Of a DNA stretch of 64,000 nucleotides, positions 42,529 to 51,124 are shown one piece after another (the stretch's first letter is position 1; each line of letters starts with the position of its first letter). Under the pieces are notes generated by a model. It was not told the DNA's origin, did no database searches, and worked only from the letters and a program-made list of their open reading frames with translations. The DNA comes from Marinomonas maritima (GTDB taxonomy: Bacteria; Pseudomonadota; Gammaproteobacteria; Pseudomonadales; Marinomonadaceae). The stretch is from NCBI RefSeq assembly GCF_024435075.2, contig NZ_JAMZEG020000001.1, positions 310,001 to 374,000 on the forward strand, in the 5' to 3' direction. The position numbers were made by a program, and so were the translations under genes.

Positions 42529-44067
42529 ATGTTTGAATTAATGATTAAACCGGGCCAATTGACCCTAAACGAATTGCGTCAAATCAGTCGCCGCAAAGTT
42601 AAGCTAAGCCTAGACGAAGCCGTGTTTCCAGCGATCCATGCCAGCACCCAAGTCGTGAATGATGTGATTGCAGAAAACCGTACAGTTTACGGTATTAACA
42701 CGGGCTTTGGTTTGTTAGCGAATACGCGTATCGCTCCAGAAGATTTGGACGAATTGCAGCGTAGTATCGTGTTATCGCATGCCGCAGGCATTGGTGCTTT
42801 GATGGAAGACAAAACCGTTAAGCTGATCATGGCATTGAAGGTCAACAGTCTAGCGCGTGGTTTTTCCGGTATTCGCTTAGAAGTAATTCAAGCCTTGTTA
42901 ACGCTAATCAACAAAGAAGTGTATCCATGCATCCCTAAAAAAGGCTCGGTTGGCGCATCTGGCGATTTGGCGCCTTTGGCTCACATGAGTACGATTTTAT
43001 TAGGTGAAGGGAAAGCGCGTTACCGTGGTGAAGTGATTTCTGGTCTAGCGGCGTTGTCTATCGCCGGTCTTGAGCCAATTACCTTGGCACCAAAAGAAGG
43101 TTTGGCGTTGCTAAACGGGACGCAAGCGTCAACGGCATTCGCGTTAGAAGGTTTGTTTGAAGCGGAAGATTTGTTTGCCTCTGCCATTGTGTGTGGTTCT
43201 TTGTCTGTTGAAGCCGCATTGGGTAGCCGTAGCCCGTTTGATGCCCGTATCCATGAGGTTCGTGGACATCAAACGCAAATCGACGCGGCGGCGGCTTATC
43301 GTCACTTCCTGGGCGAAACTAGTGAATTGGGCGATTCTCATCAGAATTGTGAAAAAGTTCAAGATCCTTACTCACTGCGTTGTCAGCCACAAGTAATGGG
43401 TGCATGTTTAGAGCAAATTCGCAGCACGTCTAGTGTTTTGTGTATCGAAGCTAACTCAGTTTCTGATAACCCATTGGTGTTTGCGGCCGAAGGCGACATT
43501 CTTTCAGGTGGAAACTTCCACGCAGAGCCCGTTGCGATGGCGGCAGATAATCTGGCCTTGGCGATTGCTGAAATTGGCAGTTTGTCTGAGCGTCGTATGG
43601 CGTTATTGATCGACACGAACCTAAGCAAATTACCGCCTTTCTTAGTGGACAACGGTGGAGTGAACTCTGGCTTCATGATTGCCCAAGTAACGGCTGCTGC
43701 ATTGGCGAGTGAAAACAAAAGCTACGCGCACCCTGCATCAGTCGACAGCTTACCAACGTCAGCAAACCAAGAAGATCACGTTTCTATGGCAACCTTTGCG
43801 GCACGTCGTTTAAAAGACATGGCAGAAAACACACGTGGTATCTTGGCGGTAGAGATTCTGTCTGCGGTACAAGGCTTGGATTTCCGTAAGCCGTTGAAAT
43901 CAACTAAACGTCTGGAAAATGCGCGTGCGACTTTGCGTGCTCGTGTGCCTTTCTATGACAAAGACCGTTATTTCGCGACTGACATTGAAAAAGCCAATGA
44001 GTTATTGTTGGAAGCGGTTCATAACGAGACGATGCCAGTAGGCTTGTTGCCAAGTTTAGTGGTTTAA
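42529..44067 (+). CDS. hutH: Histidine ammonia-lyase (histidase)
   Basis: Non-oxidative deamination of L-histidine to urocanate. 512 residues; the MIO cofactor forms from Ala143-Ser144-Gly145 in KGSVGASGDLAPLAH. The N-terminal YGINTGFGLLAN supplies the active-site tyrosine, and DNPLVFAAEGDILSGGNFHAEPVA and TSANQEDHVSM are also conserved. Downstream of hutU on the same transcript. A strong terminator hairpin follows before hutI. Confidence 0.97.
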   Translation: MFELMIKPGQLTLNELRQISRRKVKLSLDEAVFPAIHASTQVVNDVIAENRTVYGINTGFGLLANTRIAPEDLDELQRSIVLSHAAGIGALMEDKTVKLIMALKVNSLARGFSGIRLEVIQALLTLINKEVYPCIPKKGSVGASGDLAPLAHMSTILLGEGKARYRGEVISGLAALSIAGLEPITLAPKEGLALLNGTQASTAFALEGLFEAEDLFASAIVCGSLSVEAALGSRSPFDARIHEVRGHQTQIDAAAAYRHFLGETSELGDSHQNCEKVQDPYSLRCQPQVMGACLEQIRSTSSVLCIEANSVSDNPLVFAAEGDILSGGNFHAEPVAMAADNLALAIAEIGSLSERRMALLIDTNLSKLPPFLVDNGGVNSGFMIAQVTAAALASENKSYAHPASVDSLPTSANQEDHVSMATFAARRLKDMAENTRGILAVEILSAVQGLDFRKPLKSTKRLENARATLRARVPFYDKDRYFATDIEKANELLLEAVHNETMPVGLLPSLVV

Positions 44068-44090
44068 TCGGTTTTATCAGAACGAGTTAT

Positions 44091-44121
44091 AAGGGCAGTT
44101 CTTTTAGAACTGCCCTTTTTT
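44091..44121 (+). terminator. Rho-independent terminator between hutH and hutI
   Basis: AAGGGCAGTTCT (44091-44102) pairs perfectly with AGAACTGCCCTT (44106-44117), 3-base loop, followed by T residues. It lies only 28 bp before the hutI start, within an otherwise co-directional hut operon. Confidence 0.88.
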
Positions 44122-44148
44122 AATCGTGGGCTTTTATAAAGGAAAGGT

Positions 44149-45384
44149 ATGACAAACGAAACTCCAATAATGCTAGACAGTCTTTGGCGTGGAGCACATG
44201 TGGCGACCATGAAAAATGGCCATTACAGTGTGATCGAAAACGCCGCCATAGGCGTGTTAGAGGGGCGTATTGTTTGGATTGGTGACGCCAGCCATTTACC
44301 GGCTTATCAGGCTCAGCAAGAGCATGATTTAGGTGGCGGTTGGATTACGCCCGGCTTGATTGATTGCCACACCCATTTAGTATTTGGCGGTAATAGAGCG
44401 GGAGAATTCGAGCAGCGTTTGAATGGCGTGAGTTATCAAGATATTGCCAAACAAGGCGGCGGCATTGCTTCGTCAGTCAGCGCGACGCGCAATGCCAGTG
44501 AAGCGGAGTTGATCGCCAGTGCGTCACGTCGTCTAAAAAGCTTGATGGCAGACGGTGTCACTACCATTGAAATTAAATCGGGCTACGGTTTGTCGCTCGA
44601 CAGCGAACTAAAAATGCTCCGCGTGGCGACAGAATTGGAAAATCAATTTCCCGTGACGGTCAAACGTACGTGTTTAGCGGCTCATGCTATGCCGCCGGAA
44701 TTTGATAACAAAGACGCTTACATCGATTTTTTGTGTGACACGGTATTACCGAAAGTTGCTGCGCTAGGAATGGCGGACGCGGTGGATGCGTTTTGCGAAG
44801 GCATTGCGTTTAGCACAGAGCAAGTTGAGCGGTATTTTCAAACCGCCAAGTCGCTAGGCTTACCGGTGAAAATACATGCAGAACAGCTTTCTTCCCTAGG
44901 CGGAACTCGCATGGCGGCATCTTTCAGCGCCTTGTCGGCGGATCACATTGAATTTATTGAAGAGTCAGACGTGAAAGCTATGGCGGAATCTGACACAGTG
45001 GCAGTGTTATTACCGGGAGCATTTTTCACTCTGAAAGAAACGCAGCGCCCGCCGATTGCTTTGCTTCGTCAATACGGTGTTCCTATGGCCATTGCGACGG
45101 ATGCGAACCCTGGGACGTCTCCGGCGTTGTCGTTACGCCTGATGATGAACATGTCTTGCACCTTATTCGGCTTAACGCCAGAAGAAGCGCTTGCTGGCGC
45201 GACAATTCATGCAGCAAAAGCGCTGGGAATGGGCGATACTCATGGTAGTTTGGAAGTCGGTAAAACCGCGGACTTTGTTTGCTGGGACGTAGAAAGTCCA
45301 AGTGAGCTAAGTTATTGGTTAGGCGGCAACCTAGTCAAACATCGCGTTTATCATGGTGAAGAACATCAAGGGGAAAAAGCATAA
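44149..45384 (+). CDS. hutI: Imidazolonepropionase
   Basis: Hydrolyses 4-imidazolone-5-propionate to N-formimidoyl-L-glutamate. 411-residue amidohydrolase with metal-binding DCHTHLVFGGNRAGEFEQRL, the substrate segment EIKSGYGLSLDSELKMLRV, HAMPPEF, PVKIHAEQLSSLGG and IATDANPGTSP with the catalytic Asp. GGAAAGG lies before the ATG. The stop overlaps the hutG start by one base, so the two are translationally coupled. Its expression depends on read-through of the hairpin upstream or on an undetected promoter. Confidence 0.96.
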   Translation: MTNETPIMLDSLWRGAHVATMKNGHYSVIENAAIGVLEGRIVWIGDASHLPAYQAQQEHDLGGGWITPGLIDCHTHLVFGGNRAGEFEQRLNGVSYQDIAKQGGGIASSVSATRNASEAELIASASRRLKSLMADGVTTIEIKSGYGLSLDSELKMLRVATELENQFPVTVKRTCLAAHAMPPEFDNKDAYIDFLCDTVLPKVAALGMADAVDAFCEGIAFSTEQVERYFQTAKSLGLPVKIHAEQLSSLGGTRMAASFSALSADHIEFIEESDVKAMAESDTVAVLLPGAFFTLKETQRPPIALLRQYGVPMAIATDANPGTSPALSLRLMMNMSCTLFGLTPEEALAGATIHAAKALGMGDTHGSLEVGKTADFVCWDVESPSELSYWLGGNLVKHRVYHGEEHQGEKA

Positions 45385-46199
45385 TGGCAACGCAGGCCTC
45401 ATTAACTGTACCCGCATTCGAATTTCGTCAAGGGGATTCGCCTTTATTGGTTAGCATGCCGCATTCGGGATTAAACCTGACTGCCGATGTGCAAGCCGGT
45501 TTGTCTGATCAAGCTAAAAAGTTACCTGACACAGATTGGTATATTCCTGAACTTTATGACTTTCTAGAGTCGCTGGGTGTGGGCTTTATCAAAGCGAACT
45601 ACTCTCGTTATGTCATCGATCTAAATCGACCTTATGACGACAAACCCCTTTATACAACAAAAACCACGGGCTTGTTTCCGGACATTTTGTTTGAAGACAG
45701 TCCGGTTTTTGTAGACGGAAAAGCACCAAGCGACGAACATAAAGCGTTGTGTAAAGAACAGATTTGGACACCTTATCACTCGACAATAGAGCAAGAGCTG
45801 GCGCGTTTAAAAGCCAAATTTGGCTACGCAATCTTATTCGATGCGCACAGCATCGCCGCACAAGTACCTATGTTGTTCGACGGCACCTTGCCAGATTTTA
45901 ACTGGGGCACCAATGCCGGTGAATCCTGTGATGTGGCCATTGCGAATGCGGTCACGCAAATCATGCGACCAAACTACACGCAAGTCTTAAACGGGCGTTT
46001 TAAAGGTGGCTACATTACCCGCCACTTTGGTCAACCAAGCGACGGTATTCACGCCATCCAGCTTGAGCTTTCTCAAGCAACCTACTTAAATGACGAACTC
46101 GCTAAACAGTCAGAGTATCAACTCGATGACAGCAAACGCGCTTTCATCCAGCAACAATTGAAGGACGTCATAGAAGCCTGTCTGCACGTTTCTTTTTAA
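45384..46199 (+). CDS. hutG: N-formylglutamate deformylase
   Basis: Hydrolyses N-formyl-L-glutamate to glutamate and formate, ending the five-step pathway begun by hutH. 271 residues of the N-formylglutamate amidohydrolase family: LVSMPHSGLNLTADVQ, the TDWYIPELYDF segment, YVIDLNRPYDD, LFDAHSIAAQVPMLFDG with metal ligands, and GYITRHFGQPSDGIHAIQLELSQATYL. Its presence with hutF (and the absence of a one-step formiminoglutamase) fixes the route. A terminator follows at 46225. Confidence 0.95.
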   Translation: MATQASLTVPAFEFRQGDSPLLVSMPHSGLNLTADVQAGLSDQAKKLPDTDWYIPELYDFLESLGVGFIKANYSRYVIDLNRPYDDKPLYTTKTTGLFPDILFEDSPVFVDGKAPSDEHKALCKEQIWTPYHSTIEQELARLKAKFGYAILFDAHSIAAQVPMLFDGTLPDFNWGTNAGESCDVAIANAVTQIMRPNYTQVLNGRFKGGYITRHFGQPSDGIHAIQLELSQATYLNDELAKQSEYQLDDSKRAFIQQQLKDVIEACLHVSF

Positions 46200-46224
46200 C
46201 CCTCGTTGATTGCTAGCGTTTAAG

Positions 46225-46262
46225 AATCCCCATGTCGTAAAAACGGCATGGGGATTTTTTTG
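46225..46262 (+). terminator. Rho-independent terminator after hutG
   Basis: AATCCCCATG (46225-46234) with CATGGGGATT (46247-46256), extended inward, followed by a T run. Confidence 0.88.
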
Positions 46263-46371
46263 TAATACAATATCTAGCCTCATTTGTCTTGACGATAGTG
46301 CAATGGAGTATCTTCCGCGGTTATTTATTGCTGTTTAATTATCAATCGACAAATTACGCCAATGGCGTATA

Positions 46372-46416
46372 GTTTGGTGATGTTTTAGTGATGTTTTAGT
46401 GATGTTTTGGTAATGG
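46372..46416 (+). repeat. 11-bp tandem repeat upstream of the NadS-like gene
   Basis: Four consecutive units of GTTTTAGTGAT or close variants (GTTTGGTGAT, GTTTTAGTGAT twice, GTTTTGGTAAT) lie directly before the promoter-proximal region of the HTH gene. They could be regulator-binding iterons or slippage products. Confidence 0.7.
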
Positions 46417-46432
46417 TTGAAAGGTGATTATT

Positions 46433-46723
46433 ATGAATGACGAGATGTTTAATGAGCTACTTGAAAGCGTGCAACAAGCCGATAGCATTATAAAAGGCCA
46501 AAGCGCAGCAGCTAAAATCACTGAATTTGCAGACCCAGAAGTAAAGGCAATTCGCACCAAAACAGGTTTAAGTCAAAGTCGTTTTGCTAACCTGCTTGGT
46601 GTCAGTAAGCGTACTTTAGAAAACTGGGAACAAGGCCGCCGTCACCCAACGGGACCAGCACGAGCCTTGCTTAAAATCGTTGATGCTAATCCAGAGTATG
46701 CGTTAAAAGCGCTGTATGGTTAG
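46433..46723 (+). CDS. NadS/HigA-like helix-turn-helix regulator (orphan antitoxin)
   Basis: 96 residues from the ATG at 46433, with AAAGG about nine bases upstream. The C-terminal half is an XRE-type helix-turn-helix (IRTKTGLSQSRFANLLGVSKRTLENWEQGRRHPTGPARALLKI), and the N-terminus with MNDEMFNELLESVQQADSI resembles the NadS group of antitoxins. Such genes normally follow a RelE/HigB-like toxin gene. Here the region upstream is hutG and its terminator, and no toxin is seen. It may act as a stand-alone repressor or as an antitoxin left after toxin loss. Convergent with the SIR2 gene, 16 bp apart. Confidence 0.8.
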   Translation: MNDEMFNELLESVQQADSIIKGQSAAAKITEFADPEVKAIRTKTGLSQSRFANLLGVSKRTLENWEQGRRHPTGPARALLKIVDANPEYALKALYG

Positions 46724-46739
46724 TGATTCAAACGATACG

Positions 46740-49700
46740 TTAACCGCCCTCAATAATAGCTATCAAGCGTTTGTATTTTGCACTGTTCAGGAGTGGTGGG
46801 TCTGACTCAGTAATGATATCGAGCATTTTTGGTACTTCATAAGGAATGATGTTCGGTGTATCCATTATTAGCTTGTCTAAAAGGTCTAACGTATCTTTGG
46901 GGAAAAGTTGAGCCAATGGTGTTCCATCTTTACTCCGATAAAATGAGGTTAGAGGAATACTAAAGCCTTGAATAGGTTTTAGGAATGGGCTAACTGCGTT
47001 TAATACACTAGGAAAATACACGCCTGTTGTAGCTAAGAGATAAAGCCAGTTTGTTGTCATTTCTGGCTTCTGGTAGTTTTTTTCTTTTGGCCATGCTTGC
47101 TTAATAAATGGAATAACCTTTTTTTCCCAGTCTGATGAATCATTTTGACCTATTTGTTTTAAACGACTGATGACATTTTGAATATTTTTTAGTGTCATAT
47201 GTCTTAAGCAACGACGCATATCGTCGAAACTAACTTTCCAGTCTTCTTCTATGCCATTTAGTGTCAGTTCAACCAAAATCACGGCTGCTCTATTAGACAG
47301 GTTTTTATCCCATTCGTTGCCATATATTGTTGGGAAAAGCGTAATTATCAATGGGTAGATCTTCTGTGAACAAGCCTTATTTAGCCATAGTTTGTTAGAT
47401 CCGATGTACCCCTTCCATGCAGCCGGGGCTTGAGGTTCATCCAGTTGAAAGTAGCAGATGATATTTTGATGAACCCATTCGGGATCAATATTACTGACCC
47501 AATAAAGGTTTTCTGTAACCTCACAAATGACTCGGTTTGATATAGCTGGTGATAAATTAAGTAAGTTATGTAATCTCAACTTAATATTGTCTGGTATACG
47601 CTGGGGCTGCTCTAAATGTAACGAGTCGATTAATTTTAAAAGAATTTCAGCTAATATCCCCCCTGATAAGTTGCTTGCTGGAAAAGACTTAGCTGATTCG
47701 TATCGTGTTTTATTTGATTCTTTACATCGAATAGCGTTGGTAATCTGGTCAAAAAGATACCAAAATAGTTCAGGGTGGTTAGCAATTAAAAAAGACCTTT
47801 GTTTTTCCATCCATTGTGTTAATGAATAGGAGTGCTTTTTTAAAACAGTAACAGGCAATGTAGAAACACGTGCTAAGAAAAAACGCATTTCTCTAGGTGC
47901 GATATCTACAGAAATATATTTAATTAGTTGTTCCCAGAGTTCGAATGGGAACTCGTTCTGTTTGCGTTTTGCTCCTAAAGCGAGTAGAGCTTTCCTTGGT
48001 GATTTTTTTACAAGTCCTATGAACGGCTTTATTTCTACTCGTTCACCTATGTCTCGGGTCCCCACCTTTATCGCAAGATCTGCGATAGAATAAATAGGTG
48101 CTTTTTCTAACGGTCCAGCTGATTCATCAGTCGATACATGATAGCTTCCTCCGTTATCGATTTGTGTTATATGCTGCGCCCATTCATCAGACCAGTCGGG
48201 AAGAGTACTACTTAATTCCTCAAATTTTTCCTGTTGTATTGAATTGATTTTAACGCCACCTAATTGTAAGCGCCGTATATATCGGCAAGTGGCTCTAGTT
48301 ACTTTTTCCACGGTCATACCGTTTTCTGGATTGATCTTTGGGCCACTAAACAATTTATCTATCAATTTTTTTTGTTGTGACTCGGATAGTTCAGAATACC
48401 GATCCATAATGAGAAACAGCAATTCTCTGCACACGTTTGTATCCCAAAACTCCTGATCATCTAAAGCCATTAAATAATCAAAGGCTTCCTCAGGAGTGAA
48501 TAATGTTTTTTGATTTATGGCGAAGAGTTTTAACAATTCAAAGCATTCCGAATGATTGGTTGGCCAAGTAAGTACATGGCTTTTGGCGAGAAGGGGGTTC
48601 TCTTGAATCAGTTGTTTAAAAACAGCCAAGAATAAGTTGAACAGCTCGTCTCCGTCATACGAACGACCTTTTACTTCCCTCTCTCTATAACAAGTAGGAG
48701 AACTTGATCTAAATTCCGAAACGACATGGCGTAGAGAATCTTGTTTTATGAGTTGTGTTTCTAATATACGAAAAACAGTAGGAAGAACCTCTGCCGGAAT
48801 ATTGAGCTTTTCAGGATCAATATCAATCCCTTTAATTTTCCATTCAGCTAAATCATAAGGGTGAATTTCTACCCAGTTATTTTTTGGTGGATTAGCTCTT
48901 GCTAATCCTATGGGTTGTTCAATGCTTATGTAGGGGGTTGTTAGTGCCTCGAATTCTCGTAATACTGTATCAGGCCAATCATTCTTTTTTATGCGGTCTA
49001 GTAATTCGAATTTAGAGTCTATTTCACTGTTTAAGAAGTACTGACGTTTGTGGTAAGTGAATGCTAGATTCCAGAATTGCTTAGCTTTTTCTTCTAAAGA
49101 GTCGTTTCTGTTAACAGCTGAAATGAGCATGTCTAATAAGTACGAATGCACTTTATCTTGTTTGAGAACCCACCAAACCGTAATTGGGCTGTCTATGATA
49201 AAGGTTATCCATTGTGCCAATGCAAATAACCGGTTTGGTATATCTTGATAAGAATCTGTAAGGTTTAGTGGTCGAGTATGTTTGATATCTCCCGTATTCC
49301 AATGCAGTAAATTTTTTTCTTCGTCAATCTTTATACGCTTCGACTTTATTTCCTCGCGAGCAGGATCGCCGTCTAAACCGTAAGCTTCAGATGGATCGAA
49401 AGTTGTATTTTCCGTAAAATTTTTAGCAACTGCAGCCATTCGACATTTTGGATCAAAAACACAAAGCCACTCAGGAGGTGGTGTAGGCTTTTGAGTTGAG
49501 AATGCTTTTGCACCCGCTGTCGTATGGACAATATGAGCAACTTGACCACGCTCAAATGCTTCTAGGTCTTGAGGTTTTTTAGTAGCGAGATCTAATGTTT
49601 TTGTGCGCCAATCGCGTGGGTTGTCGGCTCGTTCTGCCCATGCTTCTATAGAACTCCATAGTTCAGGAATACCATTGCAAGGTATTGGTATAACACCTTT

Positions 49701-50465
49701 ATCACGCCACTTTGATTGGGTGTTATTTCCCTCTACATCGAGTGCATAGATTGAGTGTTGTTTTACCGTGTTGTTGTGATGTAAACCTTGTAATAAGTAT
49801 TTTATTGGCGGATCTTCTGCCTGATAACCAAGCAGCACAACAGTGAAGTTTTCTAGTAATGATCGAACAAACTCGGTAGCCCAAGCTTGTGATAAATAGG
49901 CTCTGCCAAAATCAGCGCTGCTAAGAATGTAGTCATGATTTTCATCTTGAGGCGATTTCAATTTTCCATGTAGATATGTGATACCTGAAACAGAGCCCGT
50001 TAAAGCTAAATTAGGCAATGATGGCGCTTCATATGTGGGAGTAGAGACAGAAGTGTATAACTCAAAAAGATGGTCAAAGTTGGTAGTTACAACTTGAGGA
50101 ATGCCATCAAGGTTACTTGAAATGCGTAAAATATTCTGATGGCTTTTTGCTATTTTTTTGTCTGAGGAAAGGCGTTCTGCGACAACTTGGTTTACTTCAT
50201 TAACCCCAAACTCTTGATGTAGAAAGTAAAATACTTGATCTAGTATGGCAATGCCGTGTTCTTTTTTGTTTGAATAGAATGTTTGATAAGAATTAAAATT
50301 TACCGGTGGATCAAAATGATCTAATACCGCTTGAGTCAGCTGCACAAAATCATCTAAACCTTCATTTCTTGAAACGCCGGCTCCACAGAAAAAGACAACC
50401 TTTCCTTGGTCTCGTAACTCAAGTAGTTGATCCGGTATATTTGGTCCATCAGCATAAAAGCGCAT
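46740..50465 (-). CDS. Large SIR2-domain protein, candidate phage-defence NADase
   Basis: 1241 residues. The N-terminal 280 residues form a SIR2-like domain with the NAD-binding motifs GAGVS (28-32), TTNFD (127-131), YLHGKL (164-169, with the catalytic-type His166) and GYQAEDPP (213-220). The remaining 950 residues are mainly alpha-helical with no enzyme motif recognised and might be a sensor or scaffold. This resembles defence-associated sirtuins (DSR1/DSR2) that deplete NAD+ on phage infection and cause abortive infection; the role here is inferred from architecture and island context. No accessory gene (HerA, Argonaute, ThsA partner) is adjacent. The gene is intact; A+T content is higher than in the hut genes to its left. 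Confidence 0.75.
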   Translation of the reverse strand: MRFYADGPNIPDQLLELRDQGKVVFFCGAGVSRNEGLDDFVQLTQAVLDHFDPPVNFNSYQTFYSNKKEHGIAILDQVFYFLHQEFGVNEVNQVVAERLSSDKKIAKSHQNILRISSNLDGIPQVVTTNFDHLFELYTSVSTPTYEAPSLPNLALTGSVSGITYLHGKLKSPQDENHDYILSSADFGRAYLSQAWATEFVRSLLENFTVVLLGYQAEDPPIKYLLQGLHHNNTVKQHSIYALDVEGNNTQSKWRDKGVIPIPCNGIPELWSSIEAWAERADNPRDWRTKTLDLATKKPQDLEAFERGQVAHIVHTTAGAKAFSTQKPTPPPEWLCVFDPKCRMAAVAKNFTENTTFDPSEAYGLDGDPAREEIKSKRIKIDEEKNLLHWNTGDIKHTRPLNLTDSYQDIPNRLFALAQWITFIIDSPITVWWVLKQDKVHSYLLDMLISAVNRNDSLEEKAKQFWNLAFTYHKRQYFLNSEIDSKFELLDRIKKNDWPDTVLREFEALTTPYISIEQPIGLARANPPKNNWVEIHPYDLAEWKIKGIDIDPEKLNIPAEVLPTVFRILETQLIKQDSLRHVVSEFRSSSPTCYREREVKGRSYDGDELFNLFLAVFKQLIQENPLLAKSHVLTWPTNHSECFELLKLFAINQKTLFTPEEAFDYLMALDDQEFWDTNVCRELLFLIMDRYSELSESQQKKLIDKLFSGPKINPENGMTVEKVTRATCRYIRRLQLGGVKINSIQQEKFEELSSTLPDWSDEWAQHITQIDNGGSYHVSTDESAGPLEKAPIYSIADLAIKVGTRDIGERVEIKPFIGLVKKSPRKALLALGAKRKQNEFPFELWEQLIKYISVDIAPREMRFFLARVSTLPVTVLKKHSYSLTQWMEKQRSFLIANHPELFWYLFDQITNAIRCKESNKTRYESAKSFPASNLSGGILAEILLKLIDSLHLEQPQRIPDNIKLRLHNLLNLSPAISNRVICEVTENLYWVSNIDPEWVHQNIICYFQLDEPQAPAAWKGYIGSNKLWLNKACSQKIYPLIITLFPTIYGNEWDKNLSNRAAVILVELTLNGIEEDWKVSFDDMRRCLRHMTLKNIQNVISRLKQIGQNDSSDWEKKVIPFIKQAWPKEKNYQKPEMTTNWLYLLATTGVYFPSVLNAVSPFLKPIQGFSIPLTSFYRSKDGTPLAQLFPKDTLDLLDKLIMDTPNIIPYEVPKMLDIITESDPPLLNSAKYKRLIAIIEGG

Positions 50466-50591
50466 TTAAGTACTTCCTAGAAAATTGGTTCAATATAGAT
50501 TGTATCGTCAACTAAAGACTTTTACGTCTTTGTGTTCGTGATGTTAAAGTACCATTCACGATAAAGCTTAATCATGTCAAGGAAGACAGTT

Positions 50592-50861
50592 ATGCCAACC
50601 ATTTCAATGTTCTATGGGATCATAGTACGAATGTACTATTTTGATAACCAAAAGCATAAAAGCCCACATATTCATGTGTATTATCAAGATAGTGAAGCTG
50701 TGATTGATATTAGAGACGGGTTCGTACTGGAAGGATCCTTACCTAAACCGAAGCAAAAATTGGTTGATGCTTGGGTTGAAATACATAAGGATGAATTGAT
50801 TGCTGATTGGGAACTTGCTACTAACGGCGAATCAGTTTTTAAAATAGACCCCCTTAAATAA
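50592..50861 (+). CDS. DUF4160 family protein
   Basis: 89 residues from the ATG at 50592, with AAGGAAG eight bases upstream; an in-frame ATG at 50574 is less likely. The typical DUF4160 pattern is PTISMFYGIIVRMYYFDNQKHKSPHIHVYYQD, including the PHIHVYY strand. It is paired with a DUF2442 gene 9 bp downstream, a recurring gene pair in bacterial accessory regions that may be a toxin-antitoxin-like unit, though I know of no function. Divergent from the SIR2 gene with a 126 bp shared intergenic region. Confidence 0.85.
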   Translation: MPTISMFYGIIVRMYYFDNQKHKSPHIHVYYQDSEAVIDIRDGFVLEGSLPKPKQKLVDAWVEIHKDELIADWELATNGESVFKIDPLK

Positions 50862-50870
50862 GTGTGCCCT

Positions 50871-51107
50871 ATGAATCCAAAAGTCACTCATGTAAAAGCA
50901 ATGAATAAGCATCTCCTCAAACTCACGTTTGAGAATGGTGATGTTCGTGTGTTTGATGTGTCTTCCTTTCTTGACAAAGGTATTTTTCAAGAATTGAAAG
51001 ATGAGAGTTATTTTAAGCAGGTTTCCGTGGCGTTTGGTGGGATTCAATGGCCTCATGAGCAGGACTTCAGTAAAGATACCTTATACTTATTAAGCTCCCC
51101 CCAATAG
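50871..51107 (+). CDS. DUF2442 family protein
   Basis: 78 residues with the family pattern VTHVKAMNKHLLKLTFENGDVRVFDVSSFLDKGIFQELKDESYFKQVSV followed by GGIQWPHEQDFSKDTLY. DUF2442 proteins often accompany DUF4160 and are thought to be DNA-binding or antitoxin-like by context only. The ATG at 50871 is preferred over a GTG at 50862; the spacing to the DUF4160 stop is 9 bp, so the two are probably co-translated. The isochorismatase-like gene follows 17 bp later. Confidence 0.85.
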   Translation: MNPKVTHVKAMNKHLLKLTFENGDVRVFDVSSFLDKGIFQELKDESYFKQVSVAFGGIQWPHEQDFSKDTLYLLSSPQ

Positions 51108-51124
51108 GTTTGGAAAGAGAAATA

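Noticed and set aside
46372..46416. CRISPR-like repeat array
   Set aside because: The units are 11 bp, directly adjacent and without spacers; this is a simple tandem repeat, and no cas gene is present.
47527..48456. Plus-strand frames inside the SIR2 gene
   Set aside because: They lie antisense within the intact 1241-codon gene and have no domain pattern.
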